Below, piece by piece: positions 55,190 through 64,000 of a stretch of DNA of 64,000 nt. Positions within the stretch are counted from its first letter, which is position 1, and each line of letters begins with the position of its first letter. Source of the stretch: Gaetbulibacter sp. S0825 (GTDB lineage Bacteria > Bacteroidota > Bacteroidia > Flavobacteriales > Flavobacteriaceae); the NCBI RefSeq assembly GCF_011777505.1, contig NZ_JAATJT010000003.1, positions 248,001-312,000 of the forward strand, written 5' to 3'. Both the position numbers and the translations under genes were made by a program. Below the pieces are notes generated by a model. The model made no database searches. It had not been told where the DNA came from and worked only from the letters and a program-made list of their open reading frames with translations.

Positions 55190-55693
55190 ATGAAAAATTC
55201 TATTGTATCCTTACTTATTCTATTAGTAGTATCTTCATGTAGTTCTGATGATGTTGAAAGCTATGATATAAGTACCTTTTACTTCACTACTGAATCCAGA
55301 ATTTTATTAACTACTGAAAATGAATACACTTACGCCAATATTGAATATGGTGAGAATCTTGTTTTTAAGTATGAGTTCATTAAAGCAGACGACCCTAATA
55401 TTCAAGACGACGAATATTCCGAAAGACTTATTTTTGAAATTGATCCTTCCTTAGATAATTTCACTTATAATGCCGAAGATATTACAAACGCTAAAGCCTA
55501 TTTTAACCAATATTGTTTTTGTGCAGACACACAAAGCATTCCTATTGTATCTGGTACTATTAATGGAACAAAACTAGGACTAAATGATTGGTTGGTAAGT
55601 ATTGATGTAAGCTTTGAACTTAATGGAGAGCTACAATCTAGAAGTATAAACAAAGTGTTTTCGAATAGAGCCCTTTTTCGTCAAAGCTATTAA
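55190..55693 (+). CDS. Hypothetical lipoprotein (167 aa)
   Basis: The protein has 167 residues from ATG 55190, which puts a lipoprotein signal ending VVSSC at the N-terminus; a 10-residue extension to 55160 would bury it. The mature part is acidic and beta-rich, with a CFCAD cysteine pair near 113-117. No family is recognised. It lies 59 bases after the previous lipoprotein gene and could be in the same transcript. Confidence 0.72.
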   Translation: MKNSIVSLLILLVVSSCSSDDVESYDISTFYFTTESRILLTTENEYTYANIEYGENLVFKYEFIKADDPNIQDDEYSERLIFEIDPSLDNFTYNAEDITNAKAYFNQYCFCADTQSIPIVSGTINGTKLGLNDWLVSIDVSFELNGELQSRSINKVFSNRALFRQSY

Positions 55694-55716
55694 TTAAATT
55701 AAATCCCAAAAACATA

Positions 55717-55747
55717 TTGCTCATTAATTTACTTTATGCTATTTTTA
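55717..55747 (+). promoter_or_regulatory. Promoter-like pair before the RelA/SpoT gene
   Basis: TTG at 55717-55719, a 20-base spacer and TATTTTTA at 55740-55747 fit the flavobacterial pattern with one mismatch. The ATG follows 4 bases later, which implies a leaderless transcript. Confidence 0.45.
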
Positions 55748-55751
55748 ATCT

Positions 55752-57965
55752 ATGACAGATGTTGAGATTGAAAAAGAAAATGCAGCCATTGCAAAAGAGT
55801 ACAAGGAGCTCCTAAAAATTAGTTACCGTATGCTTACCGATGAGGATAAAAAACTCATTAGAAAAGCATTTGATGTGGCTGTTGATGCGCATAAAGATCA
55901 ACGCCGTAAATCTGGCGAAGCTTACATATTTCATCCTATTGCAGTTGCTAAAATTGTAGCTTCAGAGATTGGTTTAGATGCCACTTCTATTGCTGCTGCA
56001 TTACTTCATGATGTAGTTGAAGATAATCCTGATTTCACGATTGATGATATAGAGCAGCTCTTTGGTGAAACTGTTGCCAAAATAGTTGATGGGTTAACCA
56101 AAATATCATCGCTAAAAAAGGATATGAATGTGTCGATGCAAGCAGAAAATTTTCGCAAAATGCTGCTTACATTGCATGACGATGTTCGAGTGATAATCAT
56201 AAAAATTGCCGATAGATTACATAATATGCAAACTATGGAATCTATGCGAGCAGATAAGCAAGTAAAAATTGCTTCAGAAACACTTTACATTTATGCTCCT
56301 TTAGCTCACAGAATTGGGCTTTACAACATTAAAACTGAACTTGAAGATCTTAGTTTAAAATACACCGAGCCCGAAGTATATAAAGATATACTACATAAAA
56401 TAAAGGAAAGTAAAGAGCAGCAAGATGCCTACATCAAGGATATAAGTGATATTCTAAAAATTTCTCTGGACAAAGAGGGCTTAAATTATGATATTAAAGG
56501 GCGTCCAAAATCTATTTTTTCGATACGCAAAAAAATGGTAAAACAAGGCGTATCTTTTGACGAAGTTTACGACAAGTTTGCAGTTAGAATTATTTACAAA
56601 TCCGATATTGAAAATGAAAAATTTCTAGCTTGGAAAATTTATTCTATAGTAACCGACCATTTTAGACCTAACCCTATTCGCTTACGCGATTGGATTTCCT
56701 CTCCAAAATCCACTGGTTATGAAGCATTACACATTACGGTTATGGGGCCAAAAGGACGTTGGGTAGAAGTACAAATTCGTAGTGAGCGTATGAATGAAAT
56801 AGCCGAAAAAGGCTACGCAGCGCATTATAAATATAAAGAAGGTAGTGAGAAGGACGACAGCTTAGACACCTGGATTAGCCGATTGCAAGAAGCTCTGGAA
56901 AACCCTGATGGAAACGCAGTCGATTTTGTAGAGCAATTTAAACTTAACCTTTATTCTAAAGAAATATTTGTTTTTACACCTACTGGTGAATTAAAATCAT
57001 TACCCAAAGGAGCTACACCTCTAGATTTTGCATTTAGTATCCATACAGAGGTTGGTATGAAAACTCGCGGTGCAAAAGTAAATGGCAAACTAGTACCATT
57101 GAGTCATGAACTACAAAGTGGCGACCAAGTAGAGATTATGACTTCGGAAAATGCCAAACCAAATACCAATTGGTTGGATTATGCCACGACAGCAAGAGCA
57201 CGAAGTAAAATAAAATCGTCCCTAAAAGCCGAAACCAAAATTGTTGCTGAAGACGGTAAAGAAATTTTACGACGAAAATTAAAGCAACTTAAAATTACGC
57301 TTAACGAAAAATCGACCAATGAACTTGTAAATTATTTTAATTTAAAAACAAGTCTTGATCTTTTTTACCGTGTTGGTATTGGTAGTATCGATAGTAAAAT
57401 GCTTAAAGAATTTTCATCTTCAAGGAGTAATGCTTTAGTTAGTTTTATTAAAAATAAAATCACAAGAAAGCCGTCTATTTCAAAAGAAGATATTGAGAAA
57501 GACGAAATAACTGCCAAATACGATATGTTAGTGTTTGGTAAGGAAGAAGAAAAGCTTAACTACAAACTTTCAAATTGTTGCAACCCCATTCCTGGAGATG
57601 CAGTTTTTGGTTTTTTAACAATAAATGAAGGTATAAAAGTGCATAAAAAAAACTGTCCAAACGCTCTTAGCTTGCAGTCTAATTATGCTTATAGAATAAT
57701 GTCGGCAAAATGGATAGATTCCTCTCAACAGGAGTTTACTGCCATTATCAAATTAAATGGTATCGACAACCTTGGCTTGGTTAACGAAATTACCAAAGTA
57801 ATTTCCAGTAACATGCATGTAAACATGAAGAATATTAGTTTTGATACTGATGATGGTGTGTTTAATGGGAAAATTACAGTAGTTGTAAAAAACAACAATT
57901 TGGTAAAGAAATTAATGGATAGACTTAAAAAAATTAATGGTATAGAAAAAGTCTCTAGAGTTTAA
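55752..57965 (+). CDS. Bifunctional (p)ppGpp synthetase/hydrolase (RelA/SpoT)
   Basis: The 737-residue protein has the full RSH layout: HD hydrolase domain (about 30-180, with FHPIAVA and LLHDVVED), synthetase domain (about 230-350, with GRPKSIFSIRKKM and STGYEALH), TGS domain (about 395-460, VFTPTGELKSLPKGATPLDFAF), a conserved cysteine CCNPIPGD near 615, and a C-terminal ACT domain (about 660-735). Both active sites look intact, so it should make and degrade the stringent alarmone. fur follows after 27 bases. Confidence 0.97.
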   Translation: MTDVEIEKENAAIAKEYKELLKISYRMLTDEDKKLIRKAFDVAVDAHKDQRRKSGEAYIFHPIAVAKIVASEIGLDATSIAAALLHDVVEDNPDFTIDDIEQLFGETVAKIVDGLTKISSLKKDMNVSMQAENFRKMLLTLHDDVRVIIIKIADRLHNMQTMESMRADKQVKIASETLYIYAPLAHRIGLYNIKTELEDLSLKYTEPEVYKDILHKIKESKEQQDAYIKDISDILKISLDKEGLNYDIKGRPKSIFSIRKKMVKQGVSFDEVYDKFAVRIIYKSDIENEKFLAWKIYSIVTDHFRPNPIRLRDWISSPKSTGYEALHITVMGPKGRWVEVQIRSERMNEIAEKGYAAHYKYKEGSEKDDSLDTWISRLQEALENPDGNAVDFVEQFKLNLYSKEIFVFTPTGELKSLPKGATPLDFAFSIHTEVGMKTRGAKVNGKLVPLSHELQSGDQVEIMTSENAKPNTNWLDYATTARARSKIKSSLKAETKIVAEDGKEILRRKLKQLKITLNEKSTNELVNYFNLKTSLDLFYRVGIGSIDSKMLKEFSSSRSNALVSFIKNKITRKPSISKEDIEKDEITAKYDMLVFGKEEEKLNYKLSNCCNPIPGDAVFGFLTINEGIKVHKKNCPNALSLQSNYAYRIMSAKWIDSSQQEFTAIIKLNGIDNLGLVNEITKVISSNMHVNMKNISFDTDDGVFNGKITVVVKNNNLVKKLMDRLKKINGIEKVSRV

Positions 57966-57974
57966 AAAATAGTT

Positions 57975-57982
57975 TAAATTTG
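57975..57982 (+). promoter_or_regulatory. Promoter -7 element before fur (TAAATTTG)
   Basis: TAAATTTG lies 10 bases before the fur ATG, so fur may have its own promoter. No TTG is found at the usual -33 distance. Confidence 0.45.
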
Positions 57983-57992
57983 CAACGGATTT

Positions 57993-58448
57993 ATGAGTGC
58001 AAAAACCGAAAATAAAAACCAAGACATTGTAAAAAATGTATTCACTAAATTTTTAGAAGATAATGGTCATAGAAAAACGCCAGAGCGTTACGCTATTCTT
58101 CAAGAAATTTACGATAGTAACGATCATTTTGACATAGAATCTCTATACATAAAAATGAAAAATAAAAACTATCGTGTATCTCGTGCTACACTATACAATA
58201 CTATTGAGCTTTTATTGGATTGTGCTTTAGTTAGAAAACACCAATTTGGGCAGAATCAAGCGCATTACGAAAAATCTTATTTCGACAAACAACACGACCA
58301 TGTTATTTTAACCGACAGTGGTGAAGTTATCGAGTTTTGCGATCCAAGAATTCAGTCCATAAAAAAAACAATCGAAGAAGTTTTTGACATTGACATTCAT
58401 AATCATTCACTCTACTTTTACGGAACAAAAAAACAACCAACTAACTAA
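57993..58448 (+). CDS. fur: Fur family metal- or peroxide-responsive regulator
   Basis: The 151-residue protein has a winged-helix domain (about 10-85; [16 protein letters not shown] and [13 protein letters not shown]) and a dimerisation domain with the metal-binding [17 protein letters not shown] segment. Only one cysteine is near that site and no second CxxC is present, so a structural zinc pair as in E. coli Fur is not complete. It could be Fur or PerR-like. purA begins 7 bases after its stop. Confidence 0.88.
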   Translation: MSAKTENKNQDIVKNVFTKFLEDNGHRKTPERYAILQEIYDSNDHFDIESLYIKMKNKNYRVSRATLYNTIELLLDCALVRKHQFGQNQAHYEKSYFDKQHDHVILTDSGEVIEFCDPRIQSIKKTIEEVFDIDIHNHSLYFYGTKKQPTN

Positions 58449-58455
58449 TTACATA

Positions 58456-59727
58456 ATGGCAGTAGATTTACTACTAGGTTTACAATGGGGAGACGAAGGC
58501 AAAGGTAAAATTGTTGATGTACTAACCTCTAACTATAATATTATTGCACGATTTCAAGGTGGTCCAAATGCTGGACACACACTTGTTTTTAACGGCATGA
58601 AACATGTTTTGCATACAATTCCATCAGGGATTTTCCATGAAGATGCTGCAAATCTTGTTGGGAATGGCGTGGTAATAGATCCTGTAATATTTAAAAAAGA
58701 ACTGGACAAATTAGCAGAACAAAATGTAGATTATAGAAAGTCATTATTAATCTCTAGAAAAGCACATTTAATTTTACCAACACATCGTTTATTAGATGCT
58801 GCTAGTGAAACTGCTAAAGGAAAAGCAAAAATTGGTTCGACGCTAAAAGGTATTGGACCAACTTATATGGACAAAACTGGACGTAATGGTATTCGCGTTG
58901 GCGATATTGAATTAGAAGGTTGGAAAGACAAATATCGTGCCTTAGCAAATAAGCACGAGGCTATGATTGATTTTTACGATGTAAATATTCAATATGATTT
59001 AGATGAATTGGAAAAAGAGTTTTTTGAAGCTATTGATGTTTTAAAGTCACTAACTTTCATTGATTCTGAAGAGTATATTTTTCAGGCTCAAAAAAGTGGG
59101 AAATCTATTTTAGCAGAAGGTGCGCAAGGGTCTTTACTAGATATCGATTTTGGAACCTATCCTTTTGTAACATCATCTAATACCACAGCAGCAGGTGCTT
59201 GTACTGGTTTAGGAATTGCTCCAAACAAAATTGGAGAAGTATTCGGTATTTTCAAAGCCTACACAACTCGTGTTGGTTCAGGACCATTTCCTACCGAGTT
59301 ATTTGACGAAGTTGGAGAAACTATGGGGCGTGTTGGTCATGAATTTGGCGCAACAACAGGACGTAGTCGTCGTTGTGGTTGGTTAGATTTAGTAGCTTTA
59401 AAATATGCCTGCCAAGTGAATGGTGTTACGCAATTAATGATGATGAAAGCTGATGTTCTGTCAGGTTTTAAAAGCCTAAAAGTATGTACTGCCTATAAGT
59501 ATAAGGGAGAAGAAATCACACATTTGCCTTTTAATATTGAAGCACATAACGTGACGCCTATTTACAAAGAATTTAAAGGTTGGAAAGAAGATTTAACTGC
59601 TATGGAGAATGATTTTCAAATACCTAAAGAATTAAACGACTATATAGATTTTTTAGAAAAAGAACTAGAAACACCTATTAAAATAGTTTCTGTTGGACCA
59701 GACAGAAAGCAAACTATTTTTAGGTAA
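58456..59727 (+). CDS. purA: Adenylosuccinate synthetase
   Basis: The 423-residue enzyme starts at ATG 58456; a longer frame runs back into fur and is rejected because the conserved N-terminus MAVDLLLGLQWGDEGKGKI begins here. The GTP-binding GDEGKGK (about 13-19), NAGHT (about 39-43) and GPTYMDK and TTGRSRRCGW boxes are present. It joins IMP and aspartate using GTP in AMP synthesis. A terminator follows. Confidence 0.97.
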   Translation: MAVDLLLGLQWGDEGKGKIVDVLTSNYNIIARFQGGPNAGHTLVFNGMKHVLHTIPSGIFHEDAANLVGNGVVIDPVIFKKELDKLAEQNVDYRKSLLISRKAHLILPTHRLLDAASETAKGKAKIGSTLKGIGPTYMDKTGRNGIRVGDIELEGWKDKYRALANKHEAMIDFYDVNIQYDLDELEKEFFEAIDVLKSLTFIDSEEYIFQAQKSGKSILAEGAQGSLLDIDFGTYPFVTSSNTTAAGACTGLGIAPNKIGEVFGIFKAYTTRVGSGPFPTELFDEVGETMGRVGHEFGATTGRSRRCGWLDLVALKYACQVNGVTQLMMMKADVLSGFKSLKVCTAYKYKGEEITHLPFNIEAHNVTPIYKEFKGWKEDLTAMENDFQIPKELNDYIDFLEKELETPIKIVSVGPDRKQTIFR

Positions 59728-59747
59728 ATAAAGTTAACTCAATAAAT

Positions 59748-59784
59748 AAAACCTGTAATCAGCCTAGTTGTTTACAGGTTTTTT
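59748..59784 (+). terminator. Terminator after purA
   Basis: The stem AAAACCTGTAA/TTACAGGTTTT with a 13-base loop is followed by a T-run. Confidence 0.85.
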
Positions 59785-59853
59785 ATGCTAAAAATTTATT
59801 AACTAGCAATAAAGAACTAATATAATAGTTATTTTTACCATAAATAATAGGCC

Positions 59854-61623
59854 TTGAAATTTTATAAATTCACATATCTACTTGTATTCATTACTTTTCT
59901 TGTTTCCACTTGCTTATTTGCTCAACAAAAACGAAAAATAGAAGTTAAGTATGCTGGAAATTTTGAATTTAACGAAGAAAAACATCCTGGAGCAAGGATC
60001 TTTTTTAGAGACGATTCGCAACAAATTCACATTTTCCATGATGGTATTGATATGTGGTGTGATCAAGCTATATACTTTGAGAAAGAAAACTTTGTAGAAG
60101 CTTACGGCAGTGTTATAATAAAACAAGGGGATTCCATTAACATGAACTCGAAATATGTTGAGTATAGCGGAATCACAAAACTAGCTTATGCCAGTGGTGA
60201 CGTTGTTTTAACAGACCCCACTTCAATCATAAAAACTGATACGCTTTACATGGATCGTGTAAAACAGCAAGCTTATTATAAAAGCGGCGGAACAGTTGTT
60301 AAGGATTCATCTGGTACAATTACAAGTCAAAGAGGGATTTATTACATGTCCAATAAAAAGTACCAGTTCGTTCAAAATGTAAAATTGGTAAACCCTGAAT
60401 ATGTTATAGAATCAGACCAGTTAGATTATTATTCTGAAACTGGTAGAGCGTATCTTTTTGGCCCAACAACTATTACTGGAGAAACGAGTACAATTTATTG
60501 TGAGCGGGGTTTTTACGATACTAAAAATGACACAGGCTATTTCTTAAAAAAATCACGAATCGATTATGATGACCGAATTATAGAAGGTGATAGTTTGTAT
60601 TTTGATAGAAACAGAAGTTTTGCTTCGGCAACAAACAATATAAAAATTACCGACACCATAAATAAAGCGATTATAAAAGGCCATTATGCCGAAGTTTTTA
60701 GGGATAGGGATTCTGTATTTATTACCAAACGTGCCCTGGCAATTTCAGTTCAAGAAAACGATTCTATTTATATTCATAGCGACACTTTAATGGTCACAGG
60801 AAAGCCTGAAAACAGAATTACAAGAGCCTATTATAACGCGAAAATCTACAAATCGGATATTAGCGGAAAAGCAGATTCAATTCATGTAAATCATAAAACT
60901 GGATTGACAAAACTTATTAATTTAGGACGCTTTTCATCTAATGATAAATTTGCAAAAAAACGCACACCAGTTTTATGGAATATTGGCAACCAAATGACTG
61001 GAGATACCATCCACCTCATTTCTAATCCAGAAACTAAAAAACTAGATTCCTTAAAAGTATTTGATAACGCTTTTATAATTAGTAATGATACTCTTGGAAA
61101 TGGCTATCATCAAATGTCTGGAAAACAACTTTTTGGTTTTTTTGAAGATAATAAACTCAGCACCATTGACATTATAAAAAATGCAGAGTCCATTTACTAT
61201 ATGAGAAATGACAAAAACGAACTCGTAGGTACAGATAAATCGAGATCTGGAATCATAAAAATATGGATTACCGATAATGCTATTGATGAAGTACGAAAAA
61301 TTAAAGATGTAGATGGCAATGTATTTCCAGAAGGTGATTTTCCCGAAAAAGAAAGCTTACTAAGAGGTTTTGTATGGAGAGACGATGAGCGACCAAAAAG
61401 TGTAGATGACCTTTTTAAAGATGACCCTCCGCTTGAACTACCAGTAATTAAAGGATTGGAAGATTACGTGCCTCAAGATGAATTTTTTGATGATGCATTG
61501 ATGCTACGTGTAAAAGAATCGGACAAAAAAAGTAACTCAAAACAAAGTAAGGCATCGCGAAAGATTCCTAAGAAACCAAAAATTGGTGAGAAAACATCTA
61601 AAAAAATCACAAAACAACAATAA
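59854..61623 (+). CDS. OstA/LptA-like organic solvent tolerance domain protein
   Basis: The 589-residue exported protein starts with TTG at 59854, giving a signal peptide (1-24, ending LFAQ); no upstream ATG fits. The OstA/LptA-like beta-jellyroll repeats occupy about 40-330, with units such as VEAYGSVIIKQGDSINM and GRAYLFGPTTITGETSTIYCE. The lysine-rich C-terminal 40 residues are disordered. The family shuttles lipopolysaccharide across the periplasm. Its C-terminal coding overlaps the aminotransferase frame. Confidence 0.88.
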   Translation: MKFYKFTYLLVFITFLVSTCLFAQQKRKIEVKYAGNFEFNEEKHPGARIFFRDDSQQIHIFHDGIDMWCDQAIYFEKENFVEAYGSVIIKQGDSINMNSKYVEYSGITKLAYASGDVVLTDPTSIIKTDTLYMDRVKQQAYYKSGGTVVKDSSGTITSQRGIYYMSNKKYQFVQNVKLVNPEYVIESDQLDYYSETGRAYLFGPTTITGETSTIYCERGFYDTKNDTGYFLKKSRIDYDDRIIEGDSLYFDRNRSFASATNNIKITDTINKAIIKGHYAEVFRDRDSVFITKRALAISVQENDSIYIHSDTLMVTGKPENRITRAYYNAKIYKSDISGKADSIHVNHKTGLTKLINLGRFSSNDKFAKKRTPVLWNIGNQMTGDTIHLISNPETKKLDSLKVFDNAFIISNDTLGNGYHQMSGKQLFGFFEDNKLSTIDIIKNAESIYYMRNDKNELVGTDKSRSGIIKIWITDNAIDEVRKIKDVDGNVFPEGDFPEKESLLRGFVWRDDERPKSVDDLFKDDPPLELPVIKGLEDYVPQDEFFDDALMLRVKESDKKSNSKQSKASRKIPKKPKIGEKTSKKITKQQ

Positions 61624-62803
61624 CATTAAAAACGATTTTTTTAAATACCAAGCGCAAACAACACCACATCCATTGGCAATGGAAATTTCCCATGCAGATG
61701 GGAACTATATCTATGACACCAACAATAAAGCGTATTTAGATTTTGTTGCTGGCGTATCTGCATGCCCTTTAGGTCATGGTCACCCAAAAGTTGTCTCAGC
61801 TATAAAAGAACAAGCCGATAAATATTTACACGTCATGGTTTATGGCGAGTATATTCAAAAGCCAGCTATAGATTTAACAAAACTCTTAGCAAAACATTTA
61901 CCAGACCCTTTAGAAAGTACCTATTTAACCAATTCTGGTACCGAAGCTATCGAAGGCGCACTTAAACTAGCGCGTCGTTATACAGGACGCTCTGAAATTA
62001 TTGCCGCACACAAAGCCTATCACGGAAATACCATGGGGTCTTTGAGTATCATGGGATTTGAAGAACGCAAGCAACCTTTTAGACCATTAGTTCCTGATGT
62101 TCGGTTTATTACTTTTAACAATGCAGAAGAGTTAACAAAAATCACCAAGAAAACTGCAGCTGTCATATTGGAAACCATTCAAGGTGGCGCTGGATTTATC
62201 GAGCCAACAAATAATTATTTACAACAAGTACAAAAGCGCTGTAACGAGGTTGGAGCCTTATTGATTTTAGATGAAATTCAACCAGGAATTGGTCGTACAG
62301 GAAAACTCTTTGGTTTCGAAAATTACAACTGCATTCCAGATATTGTGGTTACTGGAAAAGGCCTTGGAGGTGGTTTACCAATTGGTGCTTTTACAACTTC
62401 AAAAGCAATGATGGATTGCCTAAAAGACAATCCAAAATTGGGTCATATCACCACTTTTGGAGGACATCCTTTAATAGCTGCAGCAGCATTAGCAGCACTT
62501 AAAGAAATTACATCTACTAATTTAATTTCTGAAACTTTAAAAAAAGAAACACTAATTAGAGAACATCTTCTGCACCCTCTTATTAAAAAAATTAGAGGAA
62601 AAGGATTGATGTTAGCCGCTATTTTACCATCTGACGATATAGTAAATCGTGTTATTTTACAATGTCAAGAAGAAGGATTAATACTATTCTGGTTACTTTT
62701 TGAACCTTGTGCCATTCGTATCACACCTCCCCTTACCATATCTGACAGTGAGTTAATTACAGGCTGTGAAATCATAAAAAAAGTATTAAATAAAATAGCT
62801 TAA
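61583..62803 (+). CDS. Class III PLP-dependent aminotransferase
   Basis: The protein has up to 406 residues and a fold-type I class III domain: LDFVAGVSACPLGHGHP, NSGTEAIEGALKLAR, ILDEIQPGIGRTG and the PLP-lysine in VTGKGLGGGLPIG (about 260). Relatives act on ornithine, acetylornithine, GABA or similar amines; the substrate cannot be fixed. The start is unclear: TTG 61583 or GTG 61586 lies inside the previous gene, while an ATT at 61625, just after that gene's stop, would give a start matching the domain. Confidence 0.9.
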   Translation: MVRKHLKKSQNNNNIKNDFFKYQAQTTPHPLAMEISHADGNYIYDTNNKAYLDFVAGVSACPLGHGHPKVVSAIKEQADKYLHVMVYGEYIQKPAIDLTKLLAKHLPDPLESTYLTNSGTEAIEGALKLARRYTGRSEIIAAHKAYHGNTMGSLSIMGFEERKQPFRPLVPDVRFITFNNAEELTKITKKTAAVILETIQGGAGFIEPTNNYLQQVQKRCNEVGALLILDEIQPGIGRTGKLFGFENYNCIPDIVVTGKGLGGGLPIGAFTTSKAMMDCLKDNPKLGHITTFGGHPLIAAAALAALKEITSTNLISETLKKETLIREHLLHPLIKKIRGKGLMLAAILPSDDIVNRVILQCQEEGLILFWLLFEPCAIRITPPLTISDSELITGCEIIKKVLNKIA

Positions 62804-62911
62804 AAAGTCACTTTTAGTAGGAAAATTGCTGTTAATTACTTTGTTGAAAACAATGATTATTCTTTCTCAAATCTAAGCAATAGAATACTAATTTTATTTT
62901 GTGAACTTTTA

Positions 62912-64000
62912 ATGCCACCTATGGAGTTTAGTCAATACGACGACAACAATAATCTATCTCTCACAAAATTTGAGTCCATGTTAAAAACCAATAATATATT
63001 GTTTTTTGACTCAAATGAATTCGAGAATATCATCCACCATTATTTAGACAATGGGAAAATAGCTTTAGCAAAAAAAGCTATAAATCTTGGGTTGCAACAA
63101 CATCCAGCTTCTATAAATTTAAAGTTATTTCAAGTTGAAATTTTTGTATTTGAAAATAAGCTGGATAAAGCTGATGCGCTTTTAAATGAGCTATACGAAA
63201 TAGAGCCTAACAATGAAGAAATCTATATTCAAAAAGCCAATATTTTTTCAAAAAAGGATGAGCATTTAAAGGCAATTCATATTTTAAAGAAAGCATCAGA
63301 AATTACTGAAGAATCTGCCGATATTTATTCACTTTTAGGAATGGAGTATCTTTTCTTAGACAAATTTGAAGACGCCAAGTTCTATTTCATGAAATGCTTG
63401 GAGGTCGATACCGAAGATTATTCAGCTTTATATAATGTCATTTATTGTTTTGACTTTTTAGAGCAAAACAATGAAGCCATAGATTACTTAAACTTATATC
63501 TAGACACAAACCCTTATTGTCAAGTCGCATGGCATCAATTGGGCAAGCAATATTTTTCGGTAAAAGATTACGAAAAAGCATTAGCAGCCTTTGATTTTGC
63601 TATTATTTCAGATGATACATTTGTAGGAGCTTACCTTGAAAAAGGAAAGGTTTTAGAAAAATTAATACGCTACGAAGAAGCGATTGAAAATTACAAAATC
63701 ACACTAGCTATAGACGACCCAACATCTTTTGCATTGCTCAGAATTGGTAAATGCTACGAAAAACTGGATCAAAAAGAGTTAGCAGTACAACACTATTATA
63801 AAACAGTTGAAGAAGATCCTTTATTGGATAAAGGTTGGATTGCTATTACAAGCTTCTATAACAAAGCACAAAATTATCAGAAAGCGCTTTTTTACATAAA
63901 CAAAGCTATTAACATTGATTCTGAAAATGTAATATATTGGAAGCTTTATGCACAACTAAACCAACGCTTGAACTTTTTGGAAGAAGCCGAACGTGGTTAT
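62912..64000 (+). CDS. Tetratricopeptide repeat protein, cut by the window end
   Basis: An open frame runs from ATG 62912 (or ATG 62921, MEFSQYDDNNNLSL) to the end of the window without a stop, giving at least 360 residues. Repeated 34-residue helical units begin near residue 35, with patterns such as YENALAAFDFAI-like KDYEKALAAFDFAI and RIGKCYEKLDQKELAVQHYYKTVEEDP. It is soluble with no signal peptide and probably a scaffold. It follows the aminotransferase gene by 108 bases. Confidence 0.88.
   Translation, partial: MPPMEFSQYDDNNNLSLTKFESMLKTNNILFFDSNEFENIIHHYLDNGKIALAKKAINLGLQQHPASINLKLFQVEIFVFENKLDKADALLNELYEIEPNNEEIYIQKANIFSKKDEHLKAIHILKKASEITEESADIYSLLGMEYLFLDKFEDAKFYFMKCLEVDTEDYSALYNVIYCFDFLEQNNEAIDYLNLYLDTNPYCQVAWHQLGKQYFSVKDYEKALAAFDFAIISDDTFVGAYLEKGKVLEKLIRYEEAIENYKITLAIDDPTSFALLRIGKCYEKLDQKELAVQHYYKTVEEDPLLDKGWIAITSFYNKAQNYQKALFYINKAINIDSENVIYWKLYAQLNQRLNFLEEAERGY

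Noticed and set aside
58384-58455. 24-residue N-terminal extension of PurA
   Set aside because: It overlaps fur out of frame, and the conserved PurA N-terminus begins at 58456.
1-64000. CRISPR arrays, insertion sequences, prophage or rRNA genes
   Set aside because: No regularly spaced repeats, transposase, integrase, phage structural genes or rRNA sequence were seen.

Overview
The window is AT-rich chromosomal DNA from a member of the Flavobacteriaceae (phylum Bacteroidota). The evidence for this is a gldI homologue, a long Bacteroidota-type signal peptidase I, split methylmalonyl-CoA mutase subunits, many short lipoprotein signals ending in SC, several TAnnTTTG promoter elements, and almost no Shine-Dalgarno sequences before genes. 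The genus cannot be fixed by reading alone. Most of the window is core genome. No prophage, insertion sequence, CRISPR array or rRNA was seen.

Layout. 1-4.8 kb is the end of a MoxR/DUF58/DUF4129/DUF4350 envelope-type operon with a DUF805 gene inside it, followed by a DUF2141 protein. 5.4-6.9 kb holds a divergent oxidative-stress pair: oxyR, with both redox cysteines, and a dps gene broken by a one-base frameshift. 7-9.3 kb has small conserved genes (TIGR00266, DUF4442, DUF4870). 9.3-13.2 kb is a PadR-PspC-DUF2807 module, closed by a shared terminator and an antisense-oriented tRNA-Pro(TGG). 13.4-19.7 kb has a lipoprotein sugar dehydrogenase, then the tight group udk, divIC-like, mutA, lipoprotein, mutB. 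20-26 kb has a serine hydrolase, then parA, parB, DUF5683, dapB and lepB. 26-27 kb holds wbqC and DUF6122.

27.1-33.6 kb is a long minus-strand run: TPR protein, ribH, two small membrane proteins, mutL, two rhomboid proteases and an endonuclease/exonuclease/phosphatase protein. It is divergent from recF at 33.7 kb. 33.7-47.7 kb includes recF, a lipocalin-like lipoprotein, DUF721, ndk, a PhoD-like phosphatase, nrnA, gldI, a cyclophilin-FKBP lipoprotein, pepD, DUF3810 and a pair of amidohydrolases. 47.7-52.4 kb holds a SpoU methyltransferase, an M48 protease, a YfcC-type carrier and an ArgE-like deacylase. 55.7-64 kb is core again: relA/spoT, fur, purA, an OstA-like protein, a class III aminotransferase and a TPR protein cut by the window end.

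The least explained parts are two stretches bounded by short related inverted motifs: CTAACTTCGTTTA on the left and CGTTAAACGAAnTTCAAAAA on the right. One (19704-19964) contains no gene. The other (52422-54390) carries an HTH-DUF4870 fusion and a protein with two DxGS aspartyl-protease-like motifs. They look like cassette-type accessory insertions, but this is inference from two copies of each motif.
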